Of a DNA stretch of 64,000 bases, positions 1-8,259 are shown piece by piece. Source of the DNA: JADGRB01 sp036267635. Its GTDB lineage: Bacteria > Myxococcota_A > Polyangia > Fen-1088. Position 1 is the first letter of the stretch. The number at the start of each line of letters is the position of its first letter. A model generated the notes under the pieces. The model was not told the origin of the DNA and searched no databases. It was given only the letters and a program-made list of their open reading frames with translations. The stretch covers positions 3,354 to 67,353 of the forward strand of contig DATAVR010000017.1 in NCBI GenBank assembly GCA_036267635.1. Reading direction: 5' to 3'. A program made the translations under genes and the position numbers.

Positions 1-282
1 GCGATCAAGGCGGCCCAGAGCACCTATCCCACCATTCAATCGGCCGGCTGCGCGGCCGCCGGCGGCAGCGGCGCCTGCAATTGCACCGTCGAATGGGCCT
101 CCTTCAACGACGATTCCGGGACCTACGCCGACAACGGCACGGCGCTCTCGTTGGCGGCGACCTCCGGTCTGCCGACCGCCCAGATCGGCTACTGCGTCCA
201 GGGGAACACGATGCACTGGATCCCGACGGAGAGCGTCGCCTCCGGGCCACCGTTCCCCGACATCGTGGCCGAGCGACAATGA
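1..282 (+). CDS. C-terminal part of a cysteine-containing protein (5' end outside window)
   Basis: Frame 1 is open from the first base to a TGA at 280-282 and gives 93 residues. The visible part has four cysteines (a Gly/Ala-rich turn around residues 17-28 with C17, C26 and C28, and another near residue 67), polar turns and many Ser/Thr/Gly, which suits an exported protein or a pilin-like globular domain. I do not recognise a family. The start and any signal peptide lie upstream of the window. A shorter frame at 81-290 overlaps it and is a shadow. Confidence 0.6.
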   Translation, partial: AIKAAQSTYPTIQSAGCAAAGGSGACNCTVEWASFNDDSGTYADNGTALSLAATSGLPTAQIGYCVQGNTMHWIPTESVASGPPFPDIVAERQ

Positions 283-316
283 CGCCCTGAGGCCGTGGGC
301 CGGCCCTGCCGCGCCC

Positions 317-535
317 CTACCAGCCGAGCCGAACAGCCAGCCAGAGCGCGGCCAACAACCCGACGGCGATCAGCGCGTTCGCCAGCACACCGGAGACGAA
401 GTACGGGTAGATGAGCATCGCCAGGCCGACCAGGATCTGCGGCACGCGCGCGAACTTGCGCCCGTAGTTCAGCAGGATGAAGCCGACCGACGAGACGATC
501 AGCGAGGCGATGATCCAGCCGGCGTCGAAGTGCAC
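317..535 (-). CDS. small two-to-three-helix membrane protein
   Basis: The product has 72 residues and is mostly hydrophobic, with a helix at about 7-24, a short basic loop (YGRKFAR), and helices at about 32-50 and 51-68. It resembles a widespread small proteobacterial membrane protein often labelled 'amino acid transport protein', a name with no experimental basis that I know of. The GTG start at 533-535 sits 6 bases after a TATACT box, so the transcript is probably leaderless. The gene appears to be monocistronic. Confidence 0.7.
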   Translation of the reverse strand: MHFDAGWIIASLIVSSVGFILLNYGRKFARVPQILVGLAMLIYPYFVSGVLANALIAVGLLAALWLAVRLGW

Positions 536-541
536 GATCTG

Positions 542-547
542 AGTATA
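542..547 (-). promoter_or_regulatory. -10-like box (TATACT) before the small membrane protein
   Basis: TATACT on the minus strand, 6 bases before the GTG at 535. No -35 was recognised. It is one of the TANNNT boxes seen across the window. Confidence 0.55.
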
Positions 548-569
548 AGCCGCCCCGGGGCCAAACGCT

Positions 570-1031
570 TCAGGCCATCCAGCGCGGGAAACGCGCCCGC
601 AGGAGCGCGTCGAGGCCGAGGACGCGCCCGGGCGGCGCGACGAGGAAGACCACGAAGATCGCCCCCATCAAGAGCGCGTTGCCCGGCGGCACCAGCCCCT
701 GCCCGCTGCCGAAGGCGATCGAGAACAGCATGAGCGCGCCCAGAAATGCCGCGAGGCGGGTGAGGAGGCCGAGCAGCATCGACAGTCCGATCGAGAGCTC
801 CCCGAGGGTGATGAGCGCGCCGAAGATCTTGGGGTGCGCCCGCGCCGTCTGGACGACCGGGACGAAGAACGCGTAGGTCTTGTTCGACTCGATCCAGCCG
901 TCGAGCATGCCGAGCAGCGGCGTGCCGTGCAGCCATCCGTGCTGCAGCTTCCCCCAGCCTTCGAGGAGGAGAATCAACCCGCAGAAAATTCGCAGCGGAA
1001 CCAGATATCCGAGCGGAATGCGCTCGCCCAT
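570..1031 (-). CDS. DoxX-family membrane protein
   Basis: The product has 153 residues and four predicted membrane segments (about 9-28, 66-86, 92-108 and 115-135). The N-terminal Gly-rich helix followed by EGWGKL, and the LGxLTRLAA segment after the third helix, fit the DoxX/DoxD superfamily. These are four-helix inner-membrane proteins linked in other bacteria to redox or thiosulfate:quinone chemistry. The exact substrate here is unknown. The ATG at 1029-1031 has a TAAGGT box 6 bases upstream. The gene is divergent from thyX across an 87-base gap. Confidence 0.75.
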   Translation of the reverse strand: MGERIPLGYLVPLRIFCGLILLLEGWGKLQHGWLHGTPLLGMLDGWIESNKTYAFFVPVVQTARAHPKIFGALITLGELSIGLSMLLGLLTRLAAFLGALMLFSIAFGSGQGLVPPGNALLMGAIFVVFLVAPPGRVLGLDALLRARFPRWMA

Positions 1032-1037
1032 CCGCTC

Positions 1038-1065
1038 ACCTTAGCGGGTCGCGCGGCTCCTGCAA
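1038..1065 (-). promoter_or_regulatory. putative promoter of the DoxX gene
   Basis: On the minus strand TTGCAG (1060-1065) and TAAGGT (1038-1043) are separated by 16 bases. The -10 box ends 6 bases before the ATG, so a leaderless or nearly leaderless transcript is expected. Confidence 0.5.
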
Positions 1066-1106
1066 GTTGTTCGCCGACCGGCGTGCAAGCGCCGTGGTCC
1101 AGGTGT

Positions 1107-1112
1107 TAACGT
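1107..1112 (+). promoter_or_regulatory. -10-like box (TAACGT) before thyX
   Basis: TAACGT lies exactly 6 bases before the GTG start of thyX, in the divergent gap shared with the DoxX gene. No clear -35 was recognised. Confidence 0.45.
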
Positions 1113-1118
1113 CCGGCC

Positions 1119-2111
1119 GTGACGGAGACCAAGCGACCGACCAGCCCGGAAGCGGAAGAGATCCTGGGACTTTATTTCCCCGTGCTCGATCACGGCTTCG
1201 TGTCGCTGGTCGACTACATGGGAACCGACGAGTGCGTCGAGCGCGCGGCGCGCGTCAGCTACGGCTACGGAACGCGGCAGCGCAGCGCCACGCGCGGGCT
1301 CCTGCGCTACCTGCGGCGCCACAAGCACACCACGCCCAGCGAGATGGTGGAGCTCAAGTTCCACTGCTGTATGCCCATGTTCATCGCGCGGCAATGGATC
1401 CGCCATCGGACGGCCAACGTGAACGAGTACTCCGGGCGTTACTCGCTGATGCCGATGCTGTTCTACACGCCGGACGCGGCGCAGCTGCAGACGCAGAGCC
1501 GCCAGAACAACCAGGGGCGCAGCGGCCAGGCGGTCGGCGCCGGCGTCCACGCCGAGGCGCTCCGGCGCTGGGAATCGATCCGCCGCGAGAGCACCGAGGC
1601 CTATTCGTGGCTGACCGGGAACGAGGTCGCGCGCGAGCTGGCCCGTATCGATCTGCCGCTCTCGACCTACACGCAGTGGTACTGGAAGATCGACCTGCAC
1701 AACCTGCTCCACTTCCTGACCTTGCGCGTGGATGCGCACGCGCAGTGGGAGATCCAGGAGTACGGGCGCGTGATGGCCGGGATGCTCAAGCGCGTGGCGC
1801 CGCTGTCATACGAGGCCTGGATCGACTACGACGTCTGCGGGACACACGTCTCACGCGGCGAGCTCGAATCGCTGCGCGCGCTGGTCAAGATGGAGAACGA
1901 CGGTCTCGTGTCGGCCGGCGGCCGGCTCGATCGCGCCGCGCTCGGCGAGCGGAATCTCTCCAAGCGCGAGATCGACGAGCTCTTCGCCAAGCTGGCGCCC
2001 TCGCCCGCCCTCCCCGACTTCAACCTCGACCCCGCCGCCGCCCGCCCCGCCGAGCACTTCGCCAAGCGCTTCGCAGAGGCAGTCCCGAGCGGCGAAAGAC
2101 CTACCGAATAG
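1119..2111 (+). CDS. thyX: flavin-dependent thymidylate synthase ThyX
   Basis: ThyX makes dTMP from dUMP using FAD, NADPH and methylenetetrahydrofolate, replacing ThyA. The signature RHRx7S is present at residues 95-105 (RHRTANVNEYS), inside the longer RHRTANVNEYSGRYS segment that binds dUMP and FAD. The 330-residue product is longer than the shortest ThyX enzymes; the region after about residue 255 is a tail rich in charged residues and Pro. The GTG start at 1119 is preferred because it directly follows the TAACGT box and gives the expected N-terminus. The gene ends 6 bases from the convergent lipoprotein gene. Confidence 0.95.
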   Translation: MTETKRPTSPEAEEILGLYFPVLDHGFVSLVDYMGTDECVERAARVSYGYGTRQRSATRGLLRYLRRHKHTTPSEMVELKFHCCMPMFIARQWIRHRTANVNEYSGRYSLMPMLFYTPDAAQLQTQSRQNNQGRSGQAVGAGVHAEALRRWESIRRESTEAYSWLTGNEVARELARIDLPLSTYTQWYWKIDLHNLLHFLTLRVDAHAQWEIQEYGRVMAGMLKRVAPLSYEAWIDYDVCGTHVSRGELESLRALVKMENDGLVSAGGRLDRAALGERNLSKREIDELFAKLAPSPALPDFNLDPAAARPAEHFAKRFAEAVPSGERPTE

Positions 2112-2117
2112 CCGCGC

Positions 2118-2768
2118 TCACTGCGCCAGGCAGCTTTGGCGTGGCGTGGCGCAGTCGGTTTGAAAGCAGGTGTTACAACCCGGCCCGCTCGCACCAGCAC
2201 AGGCCGTCGCGCACTCGTTCGAGGCGCACGAGTCGATCCCCAACAGCAAGCCCGCCACCGTCGGGGAAGCTGCCGTCGCGCAGGCGCACTTGCACGCGGC
2301 ACCGGAGCCATTGGTGTTGCACGTCCCCTCGCAAGTATCGGTGGCGGCGCAGGTCGCTGAGCCGCTGGGGATGCCCCCACCGCCAGGGCAATCCGTAGCG
2401 GCGACAGCTTGGAAGTAGCACATGGCCAGCGCGTTACAGTCGCTGGCCGCGGCGCCCAGGCAGCTCTTGTAGCTGGCGCTGCTGGCTGTGCAGTCGGCGC
2501 TGCAGCTCGCGCTGGTGGTGACGCCGCACGAGGCGAACGTCGCGCAGGCGGCCGCGCAGAGCGCCTGATCATTGCCACCGCCCGCTCCGCCGTTGCCCGC
2601 CGCGCCGCCGCCATTTCCACCAGCTCCCACCACGCTGGACCCGCCCTGCCCCGCCACGGCCGCAATGCCGCCGCCACCACCGGCTGCGCTCCCGTCCGAG
2701 GCTCCGGTCTTACCCGCGCTGGAGCAGGCAGAGACAACCAGAGCTCCCACCAGCAACGCGCGCCTCAT
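2118..2768 (-). CDS. Cys-rich lipoprotein with Gly-rich linker
   Basis: The 216-residue product starts with a short signal peptide ending in a lipobox (VVSAC, Cys at about residue 15), so it should be anchored in a membrane facing the periplasm or surface. Residues 20-68 form a Gly/Ala/Ser-rich flexible linker. Residues 70-216 carry about 24 cysteines, many in CxxxC spacing, suggesting a disulfide-stabilised extracellular domain. I recognise no named domain or catalytic motif; similar secreted Cys-rich proteins of unknown role are common in Myxococcota. A TAGACG box lies 7 bases before the ATG. Confidence 0.7.
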   Translation of the reverse strand: MRRALLVGALVVSACSSAGKTGASDGSAAGGGGGIAAVAGQGGSSVVGAGGNGGGAAGNGGAGGGNDQALCAAACATFASCGVTTSASCSADCTASSASYKSCLGAAASDCNALAMCYFQAVAATDCPGGGGIPSGSATCAATDTCEGTCNTNGSGAACKCACATAASPTVAGLLLGIDSCASNECATACAGASGPGCNTCFQTDCATPRQSCLAQ

Positions 2769-2823
2769 CCTCGCCGTCTAGCGCGACCGATCTGCCGATG
2801 ACAAGAAACCTCGATCGCCTCAC

Positions 2824-3654
2824 TCAAGCCAACTGAGATGCACGGATCGCGACCGAGGAGCGGCGACGGACCCAAGCAACGACCAGCGCCGCGACGATGC
2901 CGACCGAGACCCACTGCGCCGTCGAGAGGCCGAGCGCTTGGCCGCGGTCGGGGTCACCCCGGAGAAACTCGATGGCGAAGCGACCGACGGCGTAGATGCC
3001 GAGGAACGTCGCGAACGCCCGCCCGTCGCGGCGACCGCGCGCGACCGAAACCGCGGAGAGCGCGGCCGCGAGCAGGCCGACGGCCGCCTCGTAAAGCTCG
3101 GTCGGGTGGACGGGCAGGCTGGGGGCGCCGCGCGGGACGAACCCACGACGCGCGTGATCGAGCGCGGCCAGGCTGCCGGGCGGAAACCGAACGCCCCAGC
3201 CATGCGCGGTGGGGAGGCCGTAGTCGCACCCGGCCAGGAAGCAGCCGGTCCGCACCAGCGCGAAGGTGAGCCCGACGCCGATCGCGACCCGGTCGAAGAA
3301 CGGCGCCAGCGGCTGCCGCGCGCGGTGGAGATAGAGCGCAGCGGCGCCGATCGCAAACAGCAGCCCGCCGTACGCGGCCCGACCGGGATTCAAGACCGGG
3401 CGCCACGAGGCCGCGGCCACCGCCGCCGGGACCGCGCGCAGCGCTTCGAACAGGTAGCCGCCGCAGAGCGCCCCGACGTAGGCCGCGGCGATCGCGTAGC
3501 CGGTGTGCTTGCGCGAGCTGCGGTCGCGGGCCGCCAGGTGGAGGGCCAGCGCCGAGCCGATCAGCGTGGCGATCGACGCGAGCTGGAAGTATTCGGGCGC
3601 CAGCCAGGCTGGCAGCCCGTGGCGCATTAACCAGTCGACGAGCAACGGTCTCAT
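2824..3654 (-). CDS. prolipoprotein diacylglyceryl transferase (Lgt)-family paralogue
   Basis: The 276-residue membrane protein has about seven hydrophobic segments and two Lgt-family blocks: a VRTGCFLAGCDYGLPT segment at about 145-160 and HPTELYE at about 193-199. Canonical Lgt has GRxGNFxNGE in the first block; here it is Cys-rich, so this is an Lgt-like paralogue whose substrate may differ. The ATG at 3652-3654 overlaps the stop of the upstream gene (ATGA), and an in-frame upstream extension inside that gene is unlikely. The translational coupling suggests it works with the preceding lipoprotein or a related surface protein. Confidence 0.75.
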   Translation of the reverse strand: MRPLLVDWLMRHGLPAWLAPEYFQLASIATLIGSALALHLAARDRSSRKHTGYAIAAAYVGALCGGYLFEALRAVPAAVAAASWRPVLNPGRAAYGGLLFAIGAAALYLHRARQPLAPFFDRVAIGVGLTFALVRTGCFLAGCDYGLPTAHGWGVRFPPGSLAALDHARRGFVPRGAPSLPVHPTELYEAAVGLLAAALSAVSVARGRRDGRAFATFLGIYAVGRFAIEFLRGDPDRGQALGLSTAQWVSVGIVAALVVAWVRRRSSVAIRASQLA

Positions 3655-4679
3655 CGCCGCCGTCCGATCAGGAAACCGAGCGGCGCCAGCACCCAGACGA
3701 TCGTGGCGGCGCGGGGGCGCTCGCGGCCGGGCGCCATCCGGCAACTGCCGTCGTCGGGCGGCGTGCTGCACGAGTCGTCAGATCCGTCGTCGGTGCTGCT
3801 GCAGGAGTCGTCCTCGCCGTCGCTGGTGTCGCAGCTGTCGCTCGACGCCGCGCAGCCGTCCGAGCCGGCTGCACAGGCGTCCCAGAAACTCGGGCCAGGC
3901 GGAGGCGGAGAAGGTGGTGGTGGTGGCAGCGGTGGCACAATGGTGCCCGCGTCGAAGGCCGGATAGGCCAGGTCGTCCGGCGCGCGGCCTCCGTCGAAGG
4001 ATTCGATGGTTGCGGCCGGCGCGACCGCCGCCGGCGGCGAGGGGACGGCGGCAGAGGTGACATCGCCGGCCGCGCGCCCGGTCTGCACGTCTGGCGCCCC
4101 GCTGTCCCCGATCTCCGCGCCCGGCGCCAGCGCCACCAGCCAAGCGGCATTGACATAGATGGTCTGGCCGATCGCGACGGCGCCGGCCGGCCAGCCGACG
4201 ACCCGTTCGAGCCGACGCGCCCCGGACGCCTCGAGAATCGCGCGCAGTGGCGCCGCCGCCGCCCCCGACATCGCGCGCGCCTCGAGCGCCGCCGTGGTCG
4301 TCGCCACCTCGCCCTCGAGTGCCGGCAATGGATCCCCGTCGGCCGCGCCCGCCGTGGCCACGACTGTACGCGCGACGCCGTCGCCGATCGCGACGATCAC
4401 CACCGCGTCGGCGCCCCGGCGTGCGCGGACGTCATCCAGCGCCGCGATCTCGGCGGCGGGGGTTTTGGCCTCGACGACCGTGTCGGCGGTGGCCTGCTCC
4501 GCAGCCGCGGCGTCGAACCGCGCTGCGAGGCGCTGGCGCGCCGAATCGCCCAGCTCGGCGACCACCGCCGGATCGGCGCGCAGAGCGTCCCGCAGCGGCA
4601 GCTCGTCGAGCGGCGGGGCCCCGTCTGCACACCCGACGACGACCAACAACGACAGCAAAGTCCACCGCACGCCAGGCAT
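3651..4679 (-). CDS. putative lipoprotein with Asp/Ser/Cys-rich tail and C-terminal sorting-like anchor
   Basis: The preferred start at 4679 gives 342 residues with a signal peptide ending in a lipobox (VVVGC). An Ala-rich helical domain follows (about 20-190), then a Pro-rich linker (about 225-260), then a strongly acidic Ser/Asp/Cys-rich stretch (about 262-310). The C-terminus is a hydrophobic helix ending in GRRR, as in C-terminal sorting tails such as MYXO-CTERM, although the match is only by layout. Having both a lipobox and a C-terminal anchor is unusual. It overlaps the Lgt-like gene by four bases. Its function is not known. Confidence 0.6.
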   Translation of the reverse strand: MPGVRWTLLSLLVVVGCADGAPPLDELPLRDALRADPAVVAELGDSARQRLAARFDAAAAEQATADTVVEAKTPAAEIAALDDVRARRGADAVVIVAIGDGVARTVVATAGAADGDPLPALEGEVATTTAALEARAMSGAAAAPLRAILEASGARRLERVVGWPAGAVAIGQTIYVNAAWLVALAPGAEIGDSGAPDVQTGRAAGDVTSAAVPSPPAAVAPAATIESFDGGRAPDDLAYPAFDAGTIVPPLPPPPPSPPPPGPSFWDACAAGSDGCAASSDSCDTSDGEDDSCSSTDDGSDDSCSTPPDDGSCRMAPGRERPRAATIVWVLAPLGFLIGRRR

Positions 4680-4814
4680 CGGCGCCCATCTACGCAAACA
4701 CGGTGCCAGCGCAACGCCCCGATTTCCCGGCGAGCGCCCGCCAGGACCGTGACCGCACGACGACACACGCGACGCCGGGTGAGGCGCCCTGAACGTGCGA
4801 CGTGCGGGGGTCGG

Positions 4815-5666
4815 TCAGATCGTGACCAGCTCGCGGACGACGAAGGCGCCGTCCTTGTCGACGCCGAGGCGTCCGGCGGCGTGGTCGCGATCGTGACCCC
4901 AGACGAGCAGCCAGTCCTCGGCGAGGGCGCGGGTGAAGAGAGCGCGCTTGGTCTCGACGGTCCGCGCCGGCTCGAGGTCGTAGCTCATCACCCAGGGGAG
5001 ACGCACGTGCACGGCGGTCGGCACCACGTCGCCGAGGAACAGCGCTTTCGGGCCGTCGGGCGGCCCGATGAGGATCGATTGGTGGCCGGCGGTGTGGCCG
5101 GGCGTCGGAATCACGCGCACGCCGGGGGCGATCTCCGTTTCGCCGTCGACGAGCTGTAACAGGCCCGCCTCGCCGAGCGGGCCGACATTTTCCTGCAGAT
5201 AGCTGGCGCGGTTGCGCTCGTGGGGGTGGGTGGCGTCCTCCCACTCGCGCTTCTGGATGACGTGGCGGGCCTTGCGAAACACGGGCGTGATGGCGCCCGA
5301 CGCCGTCCGCCGCGTCGTCCCGCCGCTGTGATCGAAGTGGAGGTGGGTCATCACCACCGTGTCGATGTCGTCGGGACCGAGGCCAACCTCTTTCAGCGCC
5401 GCGCCGATCGCGCGGTCGTGGTCGATGCCGTAGATCTCCTTCAGCTTGGGCGAGAACTTGTCGCCGTTGCCGGTCTCGACCAGCACCCGACGGCCGCCGG
5501 TCTCGATGAGCAGGCAGCGCGTGCTGTATTGGCAGCGGTTGAGCGCGTCGCACGACACCAGCTTGGACCAGAGGGTCTTCGGCACCACCCCGTGCATGGC
5601 GCCACCGTCGAGACGAAAGCTGCCGCCGTCGAGCGAGGTGATCCGTGCGTCTCCCAGCGTGAGCAC
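4815..5666 (-). CDS. MBL-fold metallo-hydrolase (lactonase-like)
   Basis: The 283-residue product has the metallo-beta-lactamase motif THLHFDHSGG at about 111-120, a metal-binding PGHTAGH at about 190-196 and FLGDV at about 214. This layout is typical of the cytosolic lactonase/arylsulfatase-like branch that includes quorum-quenching lactonases, but substrate cannot be read from the sequence. There is no signal peptide. The GTG start at 5664-5666 lies 6 bases after a TAAGAT box. The gene is divergent from the PHP gene and is 135 bases upstream of the lipoprotein gene at 4679. Confidence 0.85.
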   Translation of the reverse strand: MLTLGDARITSLDGGSFRLDGGAMHGVVPKTLWSKLVSCDALNRCQYSTRCLLIETGGRRVLVETGNGDKFSPKLKEIYGIDHDRAIGAALKEVGLGPDDIDTVVMTHLHFDHSGGTTRRTASGAITPVFRKARHVIQKREWEDATHPHERNRASYLQENVGPLGEAGLLQLVDGETEIAPGVRVIPTPGHTAGHQSILIGPPDGPKALFLGDVVPTAVHVRLPWVMSYDLEPARTVETKRALFTRALAEDWLLVWGHDRDHAAGRLGVDKDGAFVVRELVTI

Positions 5667-5672
5667 GCAGCG

Positions 5673-5678
5673 ATCTTA
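5673..5678 (-). promoter_or_regulatory. -10-like box (TAAGAT) before the MBL-fold gene
   Basis: TAAGAT on the minus strand ends 6 bases before the GTG start at 5666, in the 85-base divergent gap. Confidence 0.55.
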
Positions 5679-5737
5679 CCGCACCGACGGCCCCGTGCGA
5701 CCCGCGCGGGTTGAAACGGCGTGGTGCTGCGCGGTGA

Positions 5738-5743
5738 TATCCT
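5738..5743 (+). promoter_or_regulatory. -10-like box (TATCCT) before the PHP gene
   Basis: TATCCT ends 8 bases before the ATG at 5752. A TTGAAA at 5711-5716 is 21 bases upstream, longer than an ideal spacer, so the -35 is doubtful. Confidence 0.45.
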
Positions 5744-5751
5744 GCGCGGGG

Positions 5752-6798
5752 ATGGCGGTCTGGCTGGCACTGGTCGCGCTGCTCGCGCTCGATCCTGGCG
5801 TCGGAGCTGCGCCTCGGCCCCGGTCCGACGTCCGCTTCCTCAAAGGTCAGCTCCATCTGCACTCGAATCGGTCGGGCGACAGCGACACGCCGCCCGGGGA
5901 GGTCGTCCGCTGGTACGCCGCGCATGGCTACGACTTCATCGTGTTCACCGACCACAACCGGATCACCGCGCCGCCGTCGACGCCGGCGATGCTCGTCGTG
6001 CCCGGCGTCGAGCTGACCCAGAACAGCGACCGCTGTGTGCCGGCGCCGCCGCCCGGACGCAAGTGCCTGCTCCACGTCAACGCGCTGTTCGTGACGCCGC
6101 CGGCGCTCGGCCTCATTCCCTGGGGCCTCCCCGCCTCCTCGAGCCGCGCCGCGATCTACGGTCGGGCGATCGCGGCGGCGCACCGGATGGGCGGCCTGGC
6201 CCAGCTCAACCACCCGAATTTCCACTACGGCGCGGATGGCCCGCTGGTCGCCGCGCTCGCGCGCCAGGGCCTGACGTTGCTGGAGATCGCCAATCAGTCG
6301 TGGGACTCGAACGACATCCCCGACGAAAAGGGGCGCCCGACCTCCGAGGCGATCTGGGACGCGGCGCTCACCGCGGGCGCCACCGTGTACGGCACCGCGA
6401 CCGACGACGCCCACCACTACTTCGACGCCCGCGCGGCAGCCGCCCGGGGCGAGCCGGTGTTTCCGGGCGACCTCGGCTTCGTGATGGTGCGGGCGCGCAA
6501 GGACCCGGGCGCGATCCGCGACGCGCTGGCGCGCGGCGACTTCTACGCCTCCACCGGCGTGCTGCTGGCGCGCGTCGAGCACGACGCCGAGACGCTCACC
6601 ATCGAGGTCGACGCCCGCGCGCCCGGCAACCACCGCTTCACCTTCATCGGCGCGGGCGGCAAGACGCTCGCCACGGCCGAGGGGCGCGCCGCCAGCTTCT
6701 CGCTCGGCCGCGTGCGCGGCGGCTACCTGCGCGCCGTCGTCACCGATCGCGCCGGCCACAAGGCCTGGACGCAACCGATCCGGCTCGCCGCGCCCTGA
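5752..6798 (+). CDS. secreted PHP-domain metallophosphoesterase-like protein
   Basis: The 348-residue product begins with a hydrophobic signal peptide (about 1-20). It then has the first PHP metal motif HLHS at about 36-39 and FTDHN at about 65-69, both part of the trinuclear metal site of PHP hydrolases. Further His residues follow (LNHPNFH near 157-163, DDAHH near 222-226). It is probably a periplasmic or secreted phosphoesterase of unknown substrate. A frame extending upstream to 5446 was rejected because that part overlaps the divergent MBL gene and lacks a signal peptide. It lies 54 bases upstream of the GAF-kinase. Confidence 0.8.
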   Translation: MAVWLALVALLALDPGVGAAPRPRSDVRFLKGQLHLHSNRSGDSDTPPGEVVRWYAAHGYDFIVFTDHNRITAPPSTPAMLVVPGVELTQNSDRCVPAPPPGRKCLLHVNALFVTPPALGLIPWGLPASSSRAAIYGRAIAAAHRMGGLAQLNHPNFHYGADGPLVAALARQGLTLLEIANQSWDSNDIPDEKGRPTSEAIWDAALTAGATVYGTATDDAHHYFDARAAAARGEPVFPGDLGFVMVRARKDPGAIRDALARGDFYASTGVLLARVEHDAETLTIEVDARAPGNHRFTFIGAGGKTLATAEGRAASFSLGRVRGGYLRAVVTDRAGHKAWTQPIRLAAP

Positions 6799-6852
6799 GG
6801 CCGGCTCCGCCGGCGGCCGCTCCCCGCCGGTTCGCCTTCGTGATACTGGTGG

Positions 6853-8250
6853 ATGGTCGTGTTGCAGGCGCCGATTCCGGCGGACGAGGTGAAGCGGCTG
6901 GCGCTGTTGGCGGCCTGCAACATCATCTACACGCCGGCGGAGCAGGCCTTCGACGACGTGGCGCGCCTGGCCGCCGATCTCTGCGGGACGGAGATTGCGC
7001 TCATCACCCTGGTCGACTCCGACTACCAGTGGTTCAAGGCGCGCGTCGGCGTCGAGCTGGTGGGGACGCCGCGCGACCTGTCGTTTTGCGGCCACTGCAT
7101 CAACGGCCACCACCCGCTGGTCGTCGAGGACACGCTCTGCGACCGGCGCTTCGCCGACAACCCCCTGGTCACCGGCGAGCCCCGCATTCGCTTCTACGCC
7201 GGCGTTCCACTGGAGATCGAGCCTGGGTCGGCGGTGGGCGCGCTGTCGGTGGCCGACCGTTCGCCGCGCACGCTCACCGAGCGGCAGCTCGAGTCGCTGC
7301 GCCGGCTGGCCAAGCAGATCGCGCGCGAGCTCGGCCTCCGTCGCGATCTGGAGAAGGCGGGCGCGATGACGCCGCTGCCCGACACGCTGATCGCCCCCGG
7401 CGCGCTCGTCGGCGGGCGCTGGCGGATGGGGCGAGAGCTCGGGCGCGGCGCCGTCGGGGTGGTCTACGAGGCGCACGATCGCGATGGGCAACGCGCGGCG
7501 GTCAAGTTCCTGCTGCCCGAGTGGCGCGCGCAGGAGGAGGTGCTGGAGCGGTTCGCGCGCGAGGCGCGCGTGCTCATGCGCCTCGACACGCCGCACGTGG
7601 GCCGGCTGCTCGACGTGGGCAACCTCGACGCCGGCCTCGGCGGCGTGCCCTACCTGGTGCTCGAGTACCTCGAAGGCAAGGACCTCGGCGACGTCATCCG
7701 CGACGTCGGGCAGGTGCCGATCCCGCAGGCGGTCCGCTGGTGCGCCGACGCTTGCGACGGGGTCGCCCAGGCCCACGAGGTCGGCGTGGTCCATCGCGAC
7801 CTCAAACCTTCCAATGTCTTCCTGGCCGACACCGGGGGCCGCGAGGCGGTGGTGAAGGTGCTCGACTTCGGGCTGGCGGCCGGCGATCCGTCGCCCGACA
7901 ACGCGACCAAGCTGACCGGCAACTACGTGATCGGGTCGCCGGCCTACATGGCCCCGGAGCAGATGGTCGCCTCGAGCAGCGTCGACGCCCGCGGCGACGT
8001 CTGGTCGATGGGGGTCGTGCTCTACGAGCTCCTCTCGGGACAGCTTCCCTTCTCGGGCCATACGCCGCTCGAGATGTTCGCCGCGGTCATGACCCGACCG
8101 CCGATCCCGCTCGCCGCCCACTTCGAGGGCGGCCTGCCGCCAGCCGTGGAGGCCGTCGTCAACAGGTGCCTGCAGAAGGACCGCGCCGAGCGCTATTCCT
8201 CCATGCCGGCGCTGGCCCGCGACCTGCGCGCGCTCGCCGGCGCGGCGTAG
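6853..8250 (+). CDS. GAF-domain Ser/Thr protein kinase
   Basis: Residues 20-160 form a GAF domain of the small-molecule or redox sensor type (it contains SFCGHCI at about 77-83). Residues 188-460 form a Hanks-type kinase with GRGAVGVV (Gly loop), AAVKFL (ATP Lys), HRDLKPSN (catalytic loop) and DFGLA (Mg loop), so it should be active. No membrane segment was seen: it is a cytosolic sensor-kinase with the sensor N-terminal, the reverse of the common transmembrane layout. A GATACT box lies 5 bases before the ATG. It ends 4 bases from the convergent endopeptidase gene. Confidence 0.9.
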   Translation: MVVLQAPIPADEVKRLALLAACNIIYTPAEQAFDDVARLAADLCGTEIALITLVDSDYQWFKARVGVELVGTPRDLSFCGHCINGHHPLVVEDTLCDRRFADNPLVTGEPRIRFYAGVPLEIEPGSAVGALSVADRSPRTLTERQLESLRRLAKQIARELGLRRDLEKAGAMTPLPDTLIAPGALVGGRWRMGRELGRGAVGVVYEAHDRDGQRAAVKFLLPEWRAQEEVLERFAREARVLMRLDTPHVGRLLDVGNLDAGLGGVPYLVLEYLEGKDLGDVIRDVGQVPIPQAVRWCADACDGVAQAHEVGVVHRDLKPSNVFLADTGGREAVVKVLDFGLAAGDPSPDNATKLTGNYVIGSPAYMAPEQMVASSSVDARGDVWSMGVVLYELLSGQLPFSGHTPLEMFAAVMTRPPIPLAAHFEGGLPPAVEAVVNRCLQKDRAERYSSMPALARDLRALAGAA

Positions 8251-8259
8251 CCCGCTACG
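8246..8259. terminator. palindrome at a convergent gene junction
   Basis: CGTAGC-CC-GCTACG spans the stop codons of the two convergent genes (TAG at 8248-8250 and CTA at 8255-8257). The 2-base centre makes a tight hairpin unlikely, so a terminator role is tentative. Confidence 0.3.

Noticed and set aside
81..290. 69-codon plus-strand frame at the left edge
   Set aside because: It overlaps the better frame-1 partial gene, which has plausible composition and an in-frame stop at 282.
4690..8121. 1143-codon minus-strand frame spanning several genes
   Set aside because: It runs antisense to the PHP and kinase genes and in a wrong frame over the MBL gene, each with clear motifs; the translation is Arg-rich and domain-free.
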